Source of the DNA: Halomonas sp.
GTDB lineage: Bacteria > Pseudomonadota > Gammaproteobacteria > Pseudomonadales > Halomonadaceae
Assembly: GCF_030457605.1 (NCBI RefSeq)
Contig: NZ_JAKDUR010000013.1
Coordinates: 1 to 47,812 of the forward strand
Reading direction: 5' to 3'
Length of the DNA stretch: 47,812 nucleotides
Position numbers and translations under genes: made by a program. Below are positions 29,129 through 37,185 of the stretch, piece after piece. Position 1 is the first letter of the stretch; every line of letters begins with the position of its first letter. Under the pieces are notes generated by a model. The model did no database searches. It was not told the origin of the DNA and worked only from the letters and a program-made list of their open reading frames with translations.

Positions 29129-30577
29129 CTACAAAAGCGAGGAGATGTCCCTGGCTTCCCAGTGCGGGAAGTGCTTGCGCACCAGCGCGTTAAGGTCGCG
29201 CTCGAAGGCGGCCCAGTCGGTCGTCTGCTCCGCTGCGTTGGCATCGCCTGCCGCCAGTACGCCGCGGATCATGCCCGCACCGACGGTCACGTTGGACAAT
29301 CGGTCGACCACGATAAAGCTGCCGGTACCGGGGCTCTGGCGGTAATCATCCACCGGAATCTCGGCGGTCAGTTCGATCTCGCAGCGGGCAATGGCATTGA
29401 GTGCAAGCGAATCCGTCGCGTGGTGTTCCAGCGTATTCACGTCCACCTGATAGTCGATACGGCATACCTGACCTGACAAGTCCCGCGTAGCCAGTTTGAA
29501 ATCGTAAAGCCGGCCGGGAGTCAGCGCATCTTCGTGCATCCATACCACATCGGCACTGAAGGCGTTTGACAGCGGTACTTCTTCACTGGCCGCTACCAAC
29601 CAGTCGCCCCGGGAAATATCAATTTCGTCGTCCAGCGTCAGCGTGATGGCCTGGCCGGGATAGGCCGCTTCCAGATCACCGTCATAGGTGACCACCCGCT
29701 CGACGGTGGCCGTCTTGCCCGAAGGCAGCGCCTTGACCTGTTGGCCCGGACGTACAATGCCGGCGGCAAGGGTGCCGCAGTAGCCGCGGAAATCCAGGTT
29801 CGGGCGGTTGACGTACTGCACCGGCAAGCGCAGCTGAGTCAGGTTCCGGTCACGGCTGAGCTCAACGCTTTCCAGAATCGAGAGCAGCGTTTCGCCGCTG
29901 TGACCGTGCGACGGGGCAAAGTACCAGGGCGTATGCTCGCTTTGGTTGACGACGTTGTCGCCCTCAAGCGCCGACAGCGGCACAAAGCGAATGTCGGGCG
30001 CATTCAGGTTTTCCGCAAAAGCCTGATATTCGGCGACAATTTCGTTAAAGCGCGCCTCGGAATAACCCGCCAGATCCATCTTGTTGACCGCAATGACCAG
30101 ATGCTCGATACCCAGCAGGTCGGCAATGAAACTGTGGCGGCGGGTCTGGGTCTGCACGCCGTAACGCGCATCGATCAAAATGATCGCCAGGCTCGCGGTC
30201 GAGGCGCCGGTCGCCATGTTGCGGGTGTACTGCTCGTGGCCCGGGGTATCAGCGATGATGAACTTGCGCTTGTCGGTGGAGAAAAACCGATAGGCCACAT
30301 CAATGGTAATGCCCTGCTCGCGCTCGGACTGCAGGCCATCGACCAGCAGCGCCAGGTCCACACTGTCGCCGGTGGTGCCGCTGGTTTTGGAGGCCTGGGT
30401 GATCGCGGCGAGCTGATCTTCAAAGATCATTTTGGAATCATGCAGCAGCCGCCCGATTAGCGTCGATTTACCGTCATCCACACTGCCGCAGGTAATAAAA
30501 CGCAGCAGGTCCTTGTTTTCGTGCTCGTGCAAATACTGCTCGATGTTATCTTCAATCAGTGCCGACTGGTGTGCCAT
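29129..30577 (-). CDS. cysN: Sulfate adenylyltransferase subunit 1 (GTPase)
   Basis: GTP-hydrolysing subunit of ATP sulfurylase; with CysD it makes adenosine 5'-phosphosulfate in sulfate assimilation. The 482-residue protein has EF-Tu-like GTPase motifs: [11 protein letters not shown] near residue 31, DTPGHE near 113, and NKMD near 168, then two beta-barrel domains. It ends as a stand-alone CysN, without the APS-kinase (CysC) extension found in CysNC fusions. A strong GGGGGAGG ribosome site precedes the ATG. It follows cysD by 12 bases and a terminator ends the unit. Confidence 0.95.
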   Translation of the reverse strand: MAHQSALIEDNIEQYLHEHENKDLLRFITCGSVDDGKSTLIGRLLHDSKMIFEDQLAAITQASKTSGTTGDSVDLALLVDGLQSEREQGITIDVAYRFFSTDKRKFIIADTPGHEQYTRNMATGASTASLAIILIDARYGVQTQTRRHSFIADLLGIEHLVIAVNKMDLAGYSEARFNEIVAEYQAFAENLNAPDIRFVPLSALEGDNVVNQSEHTPWYFAPSHGHSGETLLSILESVELSRDRNLTQLRLPVQYVNRPNLDFRGYCGTLAAGIVRPGQQVKALPSGKTATVERVVTYDGDLEAAYPGQAITLTLDDEIDISRGDWLVAASEEVPLSNAFSADVVWMHEDALTPGRLYDFKLATRDLSGQVCRIDYQVDVNTLEHHATDSLALNAIARCEIELTAEIPVDDYRQSPGTGSFIVVDRLSNVTVGAGMIRGVLAAGDANAAEQTTDWAAFERDLNALVRKHFPHWEARDISSLL

Positions 30578-30589
30578 TGGACCTCCCCC

Positions 30590-31552
30590 TTAAAAGTAGC
30601 CTTCGCGCTTTTTCTTCTCCATCGAGCCGGCCTGATCACGATCAATCGCCCGCCCGCTGCGTTCCGACGTTTTGGTCAGCAGCATTTCCTGGATAATCTC
30701 GGGCAGCGTGGCCGCTTTCGATTCCACCGCGCCGGTCAGCGGGTAGCAACCCAGGGTTCTGAAGCGTACCCATTTTTCCTGCGGCGTTTCATCCGGCGCC
30801 AGCGGCAGGCGCTCGTCATCCACCATGACCTGCATGCCGTCGCGTTCGACCACCGGACGCGGCGCGGCGTAGTAAAGCGGCACAATGGGAATATGCTCAA
30901 GGTAGATGTACTGCCAGATATCCAGCTCGGTCCAGTTGGAGAGCGGAAACACGCGGATCGATTCGCCCTGGTTGACCTTGGCGTTGTAAATGTTCCAAAG
31001 CTCGGGGCGCTGGTTTTTCGGGTCCCAGCGATGGTATTTGTCGCGAAAGGAGTACACCCGTTCCTTGGCCCGGGTGGCCTCTTCATCCCGACGCGCACCG
31101 CCAAAGGCGGCATCAAACCCGTGCTTCGACAGTGCCTGCTTGAGCGCCTGGGTTTTCATGATGTCGGTGTATTTGGCACTACCGTGGTCGAACGGATTGA
31201 TATTGGCCGCGCGCCCTTCCTCGTTGGTATGGACGATAAGATCCATGCCGGCTTCGGCCGCCATGCGGTCACGAAACGCGATCATCTCGCGGAACTTCCA
31301 GGTAGTATCCACGTGCATCAGCGGAAACGGCGGCGTGCCCGGATAAAACGCCTTGCGCGCCAGATGCAGCATCACCGACGAATCCTTACCGATGGAATAC
31401 ATCATTACCGGGTTGGCAAATTCGGCCGCCACTTCGCGGATGATATGAATCGACTCGGCCTCCAGCTGCTTCAGGTGCGTCAGCCGGGCGGCGTCAACGG
31501 TACTCTCGGCAGTCGACTCCGTGGCCTCGGAAAGAGCGGATATCTGGGTCAT
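30590..31552 (-). CDS. cysD: Sulfate adenylyltransferase subunit 2
   Basis: Catalytic ATP sulfurylase subunit, 320 residues, with the PP-loop [10 protein letters not shown] near residue 52 and the [15 protein letters not shown] and [18 protein letters not shown] segments typical of CysD (the longer motif continues to [16 protein letters not shown]). The N-terminal ~20 residues (Ser/Thr/Ala/Glu-rich) extend beyond E. coli CysD (302 residues). I start at 31552, which has GAGGAA nine bases upstream; reading to 31618 has no family match. It opens the cysDN operon. The AT-rich upstream DNA with a 24-bp dyad may hold its promoter and a CysB site. Confidence 0.95.
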   Translation of the reverse strand: MTQISALSEATESTAESTVDAARLTHLKQLEAESIHIIREVAAEFANPVMMYSIGKDSSVMLHLARKAFYPGTPPFPLMHVDTTWKFREMIAFRDRMAAEAGMDLIVHTNEEGRAANINPFDHGSAKYTDIMKTQALKQALSKHGFDAAFGGARRDEEATRAKERVYSFRDKYHRWDPKNQRPELWNIYNAKVNQGESIRVFPLSNWTELDIWQYIYLEHIPIVPLYYAAPRPVVERDGMQVMVDDERLPLAPDETPQEKWVRFRTLGCYPLTGAVESKAATLPEIIQEMLLTKTSERSGRAIDRDQAGSMEKKKREGYF

Positions 31553-31666
31553 GTCCCACTTCCTCACAAAACAAAACGACGCGCTCACAAAACGAAAACG
31601 ACGCGCAGGGCGTGTCATGGCGAGCGTGTTAGTGAGTAGCAGGTTAACGCTGAACTAATAATAACC

Positions 31667-31690
31667 CAAAAGAATTAATAACTATTCTTT
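31667..31690. repeat. 24-bp AT-rich dyad between cpdA and cysD
   Basis: AAAAGAAT (31667-31674) and ATTCTTTT (31683-31690) are perfect 8-bp arms with an 8-base spacer, 115 bases before the cysD start and 30 bases after the cpdA stop. It could be a weak AT-stem terminator for cpdA or a regulator site (CysB is the obvious candidate) for cysDN. Confidence 0.45.
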
Positions 31691-31719
31691 TATAACCTTC
31701 TTCCTTTTCAATGAAAGAC

Positions 31720-32469
31720 TCAACCGCTGTGTTGCGCCATCCTGACGCGCTCCACGCGCGTACTCGCCCCCCGGGCATCAAGCGTCAGCACGCGATAGCC
31801 GGGGCTTGCATCGGCATCCACGGCGAAACTTCCGGCATCAGGCAGAAACTGATCCGCCGCTGCCGGGCAACCGTAAACGCCTACCGTCTGGCCGGCGCAG
31901 GTCACGGCGCTGGCAAACGCCTGGTGCGCGTGGCCGAACACTACCGTTTGCACCTGGGGGTAAAGCGCCAGGGCCTGCCAAAAGACGTCATCGTCCTCAA
32001 GGCCAATGGCATCCATCCAGTCCGCGCCTACTGCTACAGGCGGATGGTGCATGGCGATCAGCGTCGGGCGGTCGTTGTCTTCAAGCTGGCGTTCGAGGGC
32101 GGAAAGCCTTTCCGCACCCAGCCTGCCGTGGGGCTTGCCGGGTACCTGGGTATTGAGCAGCAGCATGCGCCAATCGCCCAGCTCAACGGCATCAACCAAC
32201 GGACGCTCGGCGGCCATGATGTCCAGCTGGTCGTGGTTGCCGGGCAGCCAATACCAGGGGCATGGCAGCGTATCAAACAGGCGCGCGGCAGCAGCGTAGG
32301 ACGCCGCTGATTCATCCTGACTGATATCACCAGTAACCACGACGACATCCGGACATTCGGCAATGACGGCTGCCACCACGGCTTCAAGCCGGGCAAAGGG
32401 CACGCCCGTGCGCGAACGCGCGGCCGGGTCGGCGTGAAGATGGGGGTCGGTAATCTGGATCAGTTTCAT
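31720..32469 (-). CDS. cpdA: 3',5'-cyclic-AMP phosphodiesterase (CpdA-type metallophosphoesterase)
   Basis: A 249-residue class III cyclic-nucleotide phosphodiesterase. Metal-binding motifs in order: TDPHLH near residue 8, TGDISQD near 48, GNHD near 79, HHPP near 143 and GHAHQ near 182. It would hydrolyse cAMP in the cytoplasm and so adjust CRP-type signalling; related members act on other substrates. Start at 32469 (MKLIQITDPH) fits the family. It lies downstream of yqiB and nudF in the order nudF-yqiB-cpdA seen in enterobacteria, though 178 bases separate it from yqiB. Confidence 0.88.
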   Translation of the reverse strand: MKLIQITDPHLHADPAARSRTGVPFARLEAVVAAVIAECPDVVVVTGDISQDESAASYAAAARLFDTLPCPWYWLPGNHDQLDIMAAERPLVDAVELGDWRMLLLNTQVPGKPHGRLGAERLSALERQLEDNDRPTLIAMHHPPVAVGADWMDAIGLEDDDVFWQALALYPQVQTVVFGHAHQAFASAVTCAGQTVGVYGCPAAADQFLPDAGSFAVDADASPGYRVLTLDARGASTRVERVRMAQHSG

Positions 32470-32646
32470 GGGCAGGCCCCATATCATGGCAGGAACAAAG
32501 TTATCGCCGTTAGCCCCACCATTCGAGTTGAGCCGGGGGGCAGGTCGAAGAGAGGGTTCTACGCCATGGATGGCGTAGGTAGCGTCCAGGGAAGGATTTA
32601 TAGCGCCCTATCGGAGGCCTGCCCCGGCTCTTTTATAGGCGGTGAG

Positions 32647-33120
32647 CTACGGGGTTTCGGCAACAAAAGTGCTGTGCCCGTGAGCCAGGCCGTGGGCCAG
32701 CCATTCGCCCAGAAAACGGTTGAGTTGAAGCTTCTCGTCGGGCTGGTGCATACGCGCATTGGGATAGCGGTAGCGCCCGTGAAAATGACGCTCGCGCTGA
32801 AAGTCGATCACCTCGGCCATGCGCACGTCGTGATACAGGTGCACGCGCATTCGGGGGCTTTCAATCACTCTGTCCAGCGGGCCGGTCTGGGTCACTTCCA
32901 CCAGCGTGGTGTAAGGCGCGTTTTGCTGTATGTGCAGGTGCAGCGCAAAGGCATGAGGTGTCCGGTTTTCATCAGCTCTATCATCAGCTCTGTCGCCCAG
33001 ACCGATTTCGCGCCGCTGCCCCTGCTCCATGTCACCCACCAGGCGCAGCAGCCGCAGGTAGTTGGCGCTACATTCACCCTGCAGTGTTTTCAAATCGGTC
33101 ACGTAGGCGTTTCGAGCCAT
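32647..33120 (-). CDS. yqiB: DUF1249 protein (YqiB-like)
   Basis: A 157-residue protein matching the DUF1249/YqiB family: NYLRLLRL near residue 20, ESPRMRVHLYHDVRMAEV near 90, and YPNARMHQPDEKLQLNRFLGEWL near 120 (broken here into two parts for reading). Function is unknown. Start ATG has AGGAG six bases upstream. It sits between nudF and cpdA, an order conserved among gammaproteobacteria, which supports the call. No membrane segment or signal peptide is seen. Confidence 0.88.
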   Translation of the reverse strand: MARNAYVTDLKTLQGECSANYLRLLRLVGDMEQGQRREIGLGDRADDRADENRTPHAFALHLHIQQNAPYTTLVEVTQTGPLDRVIESPRMRVHLYHDVRMAEVIDFQRERHFHGRYRYPNARMHQPDEKLQLNRFLGEWLAHGLAHGHSTFVAETP

Positions 33121-33183
33121 GCTTGCTCCTGCTTGCGTTCGTTCTGCTTGTGTTCATCCTGCTCGCGCTACACCGCTTGAGGA

Positions 33184-33855
33184 TCAGGCCGGCGGCGCGG
33201 CAGTAAAACGGCGTGCCTGTGCCGGGAGTGCGCGCAACGAGGCACGCCTGCCGGCCAGCCAGTGCATACCGATCAGCGTCATGGCGTTATCGAGTCGTCC
33301 GGCTTCCATGAGTTCCCAGGCATCGGCGAAGCTTACCACGTGAACGCGGATGTCCTCGTGCTCCTCCGCCACGCCGTGCACGCCGCCCAGGGCGCTTGCA
33401 TCGACCAGCGCGCAGAACAGCGTCACCCGCTCGTTGCAGGCGCCGGGGCTTGGGTAATAGGTATGCAACTTGACCAGCTCCTGCACTGTGCAGCCGGCTT
33501 CTTCCCGGGCTTCCCGGCGGGCAACGCTTTCCAGGGTTTCGTCCTTGTCAATCAGCCCGGCCACCAGCTCAAGCTTCCACGGCGAATCAGGGTCATCCAC
33601 CGCGCCCACGCGAAACTGTTCGACAAACACCAGCGAATCCAGTGCCACATCATAAAGCAGCACGCCCACTGCCCCGTGCCGGCAGTGTAATTCACGGCGC
33701 ATGGGCTCGCTCCAGCCGCCTTCAAACAGGCGATGGCGAAGGCTCAGCGCTTCAACGTGAAAAAAGCCCTGCTGTAATACCTCGCGCGAGGCAAGTTCAA
33801 CGTCGGCGCGGGTAAACGGCGGCGTTAACAGCGATGCAGACGATACGAACGCCAT
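33184..33855 (-). CDS. nudF: ADP-ribose pyrophosphatase (Nudix)
   Basis: Hydrolyses ADP-ribose to AMP and ribose-5-phosphate. The 223-residue protein has a full Nudix box starting at GLIDKDE and running through REAREEAGC (G x5 E x7 RE U xEE xG U), in the middle of the protein, and LVFVEQFRVGA before it. Length is near E. coli NudF (209). I start at the ATG at 33855, with GGGAG six bases before it; the frame open to 33921 lacks family match. It is the first of nudF-yqiB-cpdA; in E. coli this set lies next to parE, here parE is 11 kb away. Confidence 0.92.
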   Translation of the reverse strand: MAFVSSASLLTPPFTRADVELASREVLQQGFFHVEALSLRHRLFEGGWSEPMRRELHCRHGAVGVLLYDVALDSLVFVEQFRVGAVDDPDSPWKLELVAGLIDKDETLESVARREAREEAGCTVQELVKLHTYYPSPGACNERVTLFCALVDASALGGVHGVAEEHEDIRVHVVSFADAWELMEAGRLDNAMTLIGMHWLAGRRASLRALPAQARRFTAAPPA

Positions 33856-33934
33856 GCGGCACTCCCGGTCAGCCCAATGGAAATTGGCCTTATTATCGGT
33901 GCTTAACGCCGGGAATGCCAACCGCTGTGCGGTG

Positions 33935-34624
33935 TTAGAGGGTATCGAAGAGGGTTTTGGCCTTGCGCCGCAACGCCTCGTCCGAGACCTGGCGTGTGTC
34001 TCGTGCGGTGCCGCTCACCGCGCGGCGGGCGTGCTCTTGGGCGGCCTGGGTGTCGCCCTCTTCAGCGAGAAACGTGGCGTAATAATAGTTAACGTCGATA
34101 CCGTCAGGGCGGATCTCCAACGCGCGCTGAAACATGCGCTCGGCGGTGTCGCTATCGCCAAAGCCGATCAGCCCGCCGGGCACCCGGTCGTAAAGCGCGC
34201 CAAGGGTCACGTAGGCCGAGCCGGCGTTGCCGTTCGGGTCTATTTTGATCGCGCGCTCAAGTGCCTTGCGCGCGTTTTTGGCATCGCCCAGCGCTCCGAG
34301 GCCGCCGCGCTCGCGAGCGTAGGACGCCAATACAATGCCCTGCCAGATCAGGGCATCGGCGCTATCCGGGTGCGCTTCGGCCAGCGCCGTGGCATCTTCT
34401 GCCAACGCCTCGAGCGTGGCTTCGCGCTCGCTTGCCGGCACTTCGGTCAGCGTGTGCTCAAAGCGGTTTTTCAGCGCAAACACGTCGCTTGCCTCATCGC
34501 CAAAAGCACTGGCGCAAAAGGCCAGTGATGACAACGCCACGGCGCCTGCCAGAGCGGTGGCCATGGCGGTTTTCCGAGCCGACATCCGAGGCATACGCGG
34601 CTCTTGTACACAGACTTTTTTCAT
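33935..34624 (-). CDS. Secreted TPR-repeat protein, function unknown
   Basis: A 229-residue protein with a signal peptide (basic MKKV...RKT start, hydrophobic core, cleavage after ASAFG/DE near residue 43). The mature part is helical with TPR-like units: ADALIWQGIVLASYA, ARKALERAIKIDPNG, AERMFQRALEIRPDG and AQEHARRAV. A periplasmic protein-interaction role is likely; no specific function can be read. In-frame ATGs at 34651 and 34684 are alternatives; I chose 34624 because it gives a normal basic n-region. It lies 80 bases upstream of nudF on the same strand. Confidence 0.7.
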   Translation of the reverse strand: MKKVCVQEPRMPRMSARKTAMATALAGAVALSSLAFCASAFGDEASDVFALKNRFEHTLTEVPASEREATLEALAEDATALAEAHPDSADALIWQGIVLASYARERGGLGALGDAKNARKALERAIKIDPNGNAGSAYVTLGALYDRVPGGLIGFGDSDTAERMFQRALEIRPDGIDVNYYYATFLAEEGDTQAAQEHARRAVSGTARDTRQVSDEALRRKAKTLFDTL

Positions 34625-34770
34625 AAGGGATCGCTCACTTGTTGTTGTCATCGTGTGGGGATCACGGTTTGCTGCCTTACCCATAATGTAACGAACGTTT
34701 GAATGATTCGCCAGCCATGAGCCCGGTCAGTGTTAAGGGCTCTTTAAGCCAACTGCGGAATGCTGCGTCA

Positions 34771-35335
34771 ATCACTCACAAGCAGGAGCTGCTGGTGCTG
34801 GCCCGACTGGACCGCACCACGCAGCAACACGCCGATGTGCTCGATATTTACCCGACCGTCTCCGACATCATGGCCGACCTGTGGCCACAGGCCAACGCGC
34901 GCCAGCAACAACCTTGAGTTAACCGGGCAAACGCGCCTGCAGGTGGCGGCAGACGACGTACAGGTCGGTATACTGGTGCGCAATCTGATTGATAACGCCC
35001 TGCACTACACGCCGGAAGACGGCAACGTGACGGTGAAACTCGGCACAGCAGAAGGCAAGCCCTACCTCGCCGTGTACGATACCGGGCCGGGTATTCCACC
35101 AGAGCTGTTGCACGCGGTAACAAAGCATTTTCGCCGCGCCGCGGAGCAGCTCACCACGGGCAGCGGGCTTGGGCTATCCATTGTGCTTGAACTTGCCGAG
35201 CGCCAGCATGCACGCTTGACGTTACACCACCGCCAACCGCATGGGCTGGAAGCCCGGATCACGTGGCCTGCCCGCGGAATCCCGCAGCCCGTAAACAACA
35301 CGCTACGAGAATACGACGCAACGAGACGACAATGA
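34771..35335 (+). pseudogene. Decayed sensor histidine kinase remnant (QseC/TctE-like)
   Basis: Two pieces in different frames together resemble the C-terminal part of a QseC-type kinase. The first (to the TGA at 34917) reads LLVLARLD and then a linker; the second continues a frame later with RNLIDNALHYTPE (N box), DTGPGIPPELL (G1 box) and GSGLGLSIVLELAE (G2 box), ending at 35335. The sensor, transmembrane, HAMP and phospho-acceptor His (H box) regions are missing and no response regulator is near. A one-base insertion or two-base deletion near 34905 would explain the frame change. So it is truncated and frameshifted; remaining coding looks little eroded, suggesting fairly recent decay. It lies just before greB. 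Confidence 0.75.
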
Positions 35336-35346
35336 AAGGCAGAAAC

Positions 35347-35868
35347 ATGACGCGTTGGCGCGATCCGGCCAGGGATCCGCGCCAGGAACCCAAAAGCAAC
35401 GTGATTACCGCCGAAGGTGCTGCGCGCATGCGCGGCATTCTGGATCACTTATCCCGGGTAAAGCGCCCGGCACTCTCTACCAAAGTGGGCGAAGCCGCCG
35501 CGCTGGGCGATCGCTCGGAGAACGCCGACTATACGTATAACAAGAAAGAGCTGAACCGCGTCATCGCACGGATTCGCTACCTGACCAAACGCCTTGACGA
35601 GCTGCAGGTGATTGACCGTTTGCCTGAGGAGACCGGCAAAATCTTTTTTGGTGCGTTTATCGAGCTTGAAGACGCACACGGCGACACGCTTTCCCTGCGC
35701 ATTGTCGGCCACGATGAAACAGATACCCGCAAGCACTGGATCAGCGTGGATGCGCCGCTGGCCAAAGCACTTTTGGGCAAGGCCGTGAATGATGAAGTCA
35801 CAGTCGCAGCGCCCGGCGGCGACAGCTTGTATATTGTCAACGCCATCCGCTACGCGCCTTCGGCGTGA
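35347..35868 (+). CDS. greB: Transcription elongation factor GreB-type
   Basis: Rescues backtracked RNA polymerase by stimulating transcript cleavage. The 173-residue protein has an N-terminal coiled-coil with the catalytic tip motif GDRSENADY near residue 55, followed by TYNKKELNRVIARIRYL, and a C-terminal FKBP-like domain. GDRSENADY with NKKEL fits GreB better than GreA. I start at 35347 (MTRWRDP), which has AAAGG eight bases upstream; ATG at 35332 is an alternative five codons earlier. It is slightly longer than E. coli GreB (158). A 400-base gap follows. Confidence 0.92.
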   Translation: MTRWRDPARDPRQEPKSNVITAEGAARMRGILDHLSRVKRPALSTKVGEAAALGDRSENADYTYNKKELNRVIARIRYLTKRLDELQVIDRLPEETGKIFFGAFIELEDAHGDTLSLRIVGHDETDTRKHWISVDAPLAKALLGKAVNDEVTVAAPGGDSLYIVNAIRYAPSA

Positions 35869-35909
35869 CACGCCTGCCACATGCCACACACGCATCATGA
35901 GCTGCCACC

Positions 35910-35923
35910 TTGATCCATATCAA
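35910..35923. promoter_or_regulatory. FNR/Anr-type binding site before cyoABCDE
   Basis: TTGATCCATATCAA matches the FNR/Anr consensus TTGAT-N4-ATCAA at all ten defined positions. It lies about 345 bases before the cyoA start, in the greB-cyoA gap. In E. coli FNR, with ArcA, represses cyo when oxygen is low, so a similar control is plausible. Distance to the true start of transcription is unknown. Confidence 0.68.
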
Positions 35924-35926
35924 TAT

Positions 35927-35948
35927 CAGGCGTGGCACAGGTGTGGCA
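35927..35948. repeat. 11-bp tandem repeat next to the FNR/Anr site
   Basis: CAGGCGTGGCA (35927-35937) is followed directly by CAGGTGTGGCA (35938-35948), differing at one base. The period is about one DNA helical turn, as in many operators. The stretch 35933-35948 also resembles a sigma-54 core (TGGCAC, five bases, TGGCA against TTGCA), which may be a by-product of the repeat. Confidence 0.55.
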
Positions 35949-36176
35949 AAACGTCGCTTCACAACATCCTGTCGCATCCCTGATAATGCCGAGCCTCGCG
36001 ATTAAAGCCGCTGCGTTTGGCTTCCTGGTTTTCTTTCCCTTTCCGGGCAGACGCTCTGGCTTTAACTGCGAGCGTACGCCGGGCGTAATGTCCACGCTGC
36101 CAGATACCAGCCTTGTCAGTCATCATGTGTCAGCCAACATCGCAAGTCATCCTGATGGCGTGCTTTGCGGCTAAAG

Positions 36177-36199
36177 TTAGCTTGCTAATAATTAGCTTG
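36177..36199. repeat. Direct and inverted repeat about 70 bases before cyoA
   Basis: TTAGCTTG occurs at 36177-36184 and again at 36192-36199. Between and within them GCTAA (36184-36188) and TTAGC (36192-36196) form a small dyad around TAA. The place and AT richness suit a promoter/operator region for cyoA, but no regulator can be named. Confidence 0.35.
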
Positions 36200-36267
36200 A
36201 AAATGCTGGCCTGACGGTTTCGGGCCGTCTGGAAATTCCGTCCCTTCCACTCTCATGAGGTCGCAAG

Positions 36268-37182
36268 ATGAGAAGAAAGAGCTTTACGCGCGCCATCGGC
36301 ACCTTGTTGCTGATCGCGCTACCGTTGCTGCTGGCCGGGTGCGGGTCTGCCCTGATGGACTCCAAGGGGCAGGTCGGCCACGAGCAGACGCGGCTGATCC
36401 TTATAGCCTTTGGTCTGATGCTGCTGGTGGTAATTCCGGTGATCGGCATGACGCTATGGTTTGCCGTGCGCTACCGCCGCAGCAGCAAGCACGCGACTTA
36501 TTACCCCGATTGGTCTCACTCCAACGCCATTGAGGTAGTGGTCTGGCTAATTCCCTGTGTCATCATCGCGATTCTCGCGACGCTAACCTGGAAAACGTCC
36601 CATAGCCTGGATCCCCACAAGCCGCTGGAAAGCGACGTCGCCCCCATGGAAATCCAGGTGGTCTCGCTGGATTGGAAATGGCTGTTTATCTATCCGGAAC
36701 AGGGCATCGCCACGGTCAACGAAGTCGCCTTCCCCAAGGACGTACCGGTGCGCTTCCGGGTAACCTCCGGCTCAGTGATGAACTCGTTTTTCATTCCGCG
36801 CCTGGGCAGCCAGATCTACGCCATGGCCGGTATGGACAACGACCTTCATCTGATCGCCAATGAAGAAGGTATCTATCCCGGACGCTCCACCAACTACAGC
36901 GGCGCAGGCTTTGCCGGCATGACGTTCAAGGCCCACGCCACCTCCGAGGACGGCTTTGACGACTGGGTCGCCCAGGTGCGCGAATCCCAAAAGACCCTGA
37001 CCTTCCCCGAGCAATACAATGCGCTGGCACGCCCGACTCAGGACGTTCCGGTTGAGTATTTCTCCGAGATATCGCCCAATCTTTATGAAGATATTATTCG
37101 GAGCTTCAGAACCGGCCGCGAGGCGGATAATGCGCCTGACCGGCAGGCCCATGCACCGATGAACGCGGAGGCAGCGGAGTAA
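36268..37182 (+). CDS. cyoA: Cytochrome bo3 ubiquinol oxidase subunit II
   Basis: A 304-residue membrane lipoprotein subunit of the haem-copper quinol oxidase. It has a lipobox LLAGC (Cys near residue 25), two helices (to about residue 110), and a periplasmic cupredoxin domain with LDWKWLFIYPEQGIATVNE and SVMNSFFIPRLGSQIYAM, split by function. The copper-A ligands of cytochrome c oxidases are absent, as expected for quinol oxidases. GAGG seven bases before the ATG decides the start. It opens cyoABCDE; all genes follow within 1-4 bases or overlap. Expression may respond to oxygen through the FNR/Anr-type site upstream. Confidence 0.95.
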   Translation: MRRKSFTRAIGTLLLIALPLLLAGCGSALMDSKGQVGHEQTRLILIAFGLMLLVVIPVIGMTLWFAVRYRRSSKHATYYPDWSHSNAIEVVVWLIPCVIIAILATLTWKTSHSLDPHKPLESDVAPMEIQVVSLDWKWLFIYPEQGIATVNEVAFPKDVPVRFRVTSGSVMNSFFIPRLGSQIYAMAGMDNDLHLIANEEGIYPGRSTNYSGAGFAGMTFKAHATSEDGFDDWVAQVRESQKTLTFPEQYNALARPTQDVPVEYFSEISPNLYEDIIRSFRTGREADNAPDRQAHAPMNAEAAE

Positions 37183-37185
37183 ACC

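Larger units (their letters stand above)
35869..36267. other. Non-coding gap before cyo operon with regulatory sites
   Basis: No gene is supported in these 399 bases; short open frames here have no family features. The gap holds the FNR/Anr-type site, an 11-bp tandem repeat and, nearer cyoA, a small dyad, described in their own entries. The cyo promoter is presumably inside it. No clear terminator for greB is visible. Confidence 0.7.

Noticed and set aside
29129-30577. CysN-CysC fusion
   Set aside because: The protein ends at 482 residues, with no APS-kinase domain.
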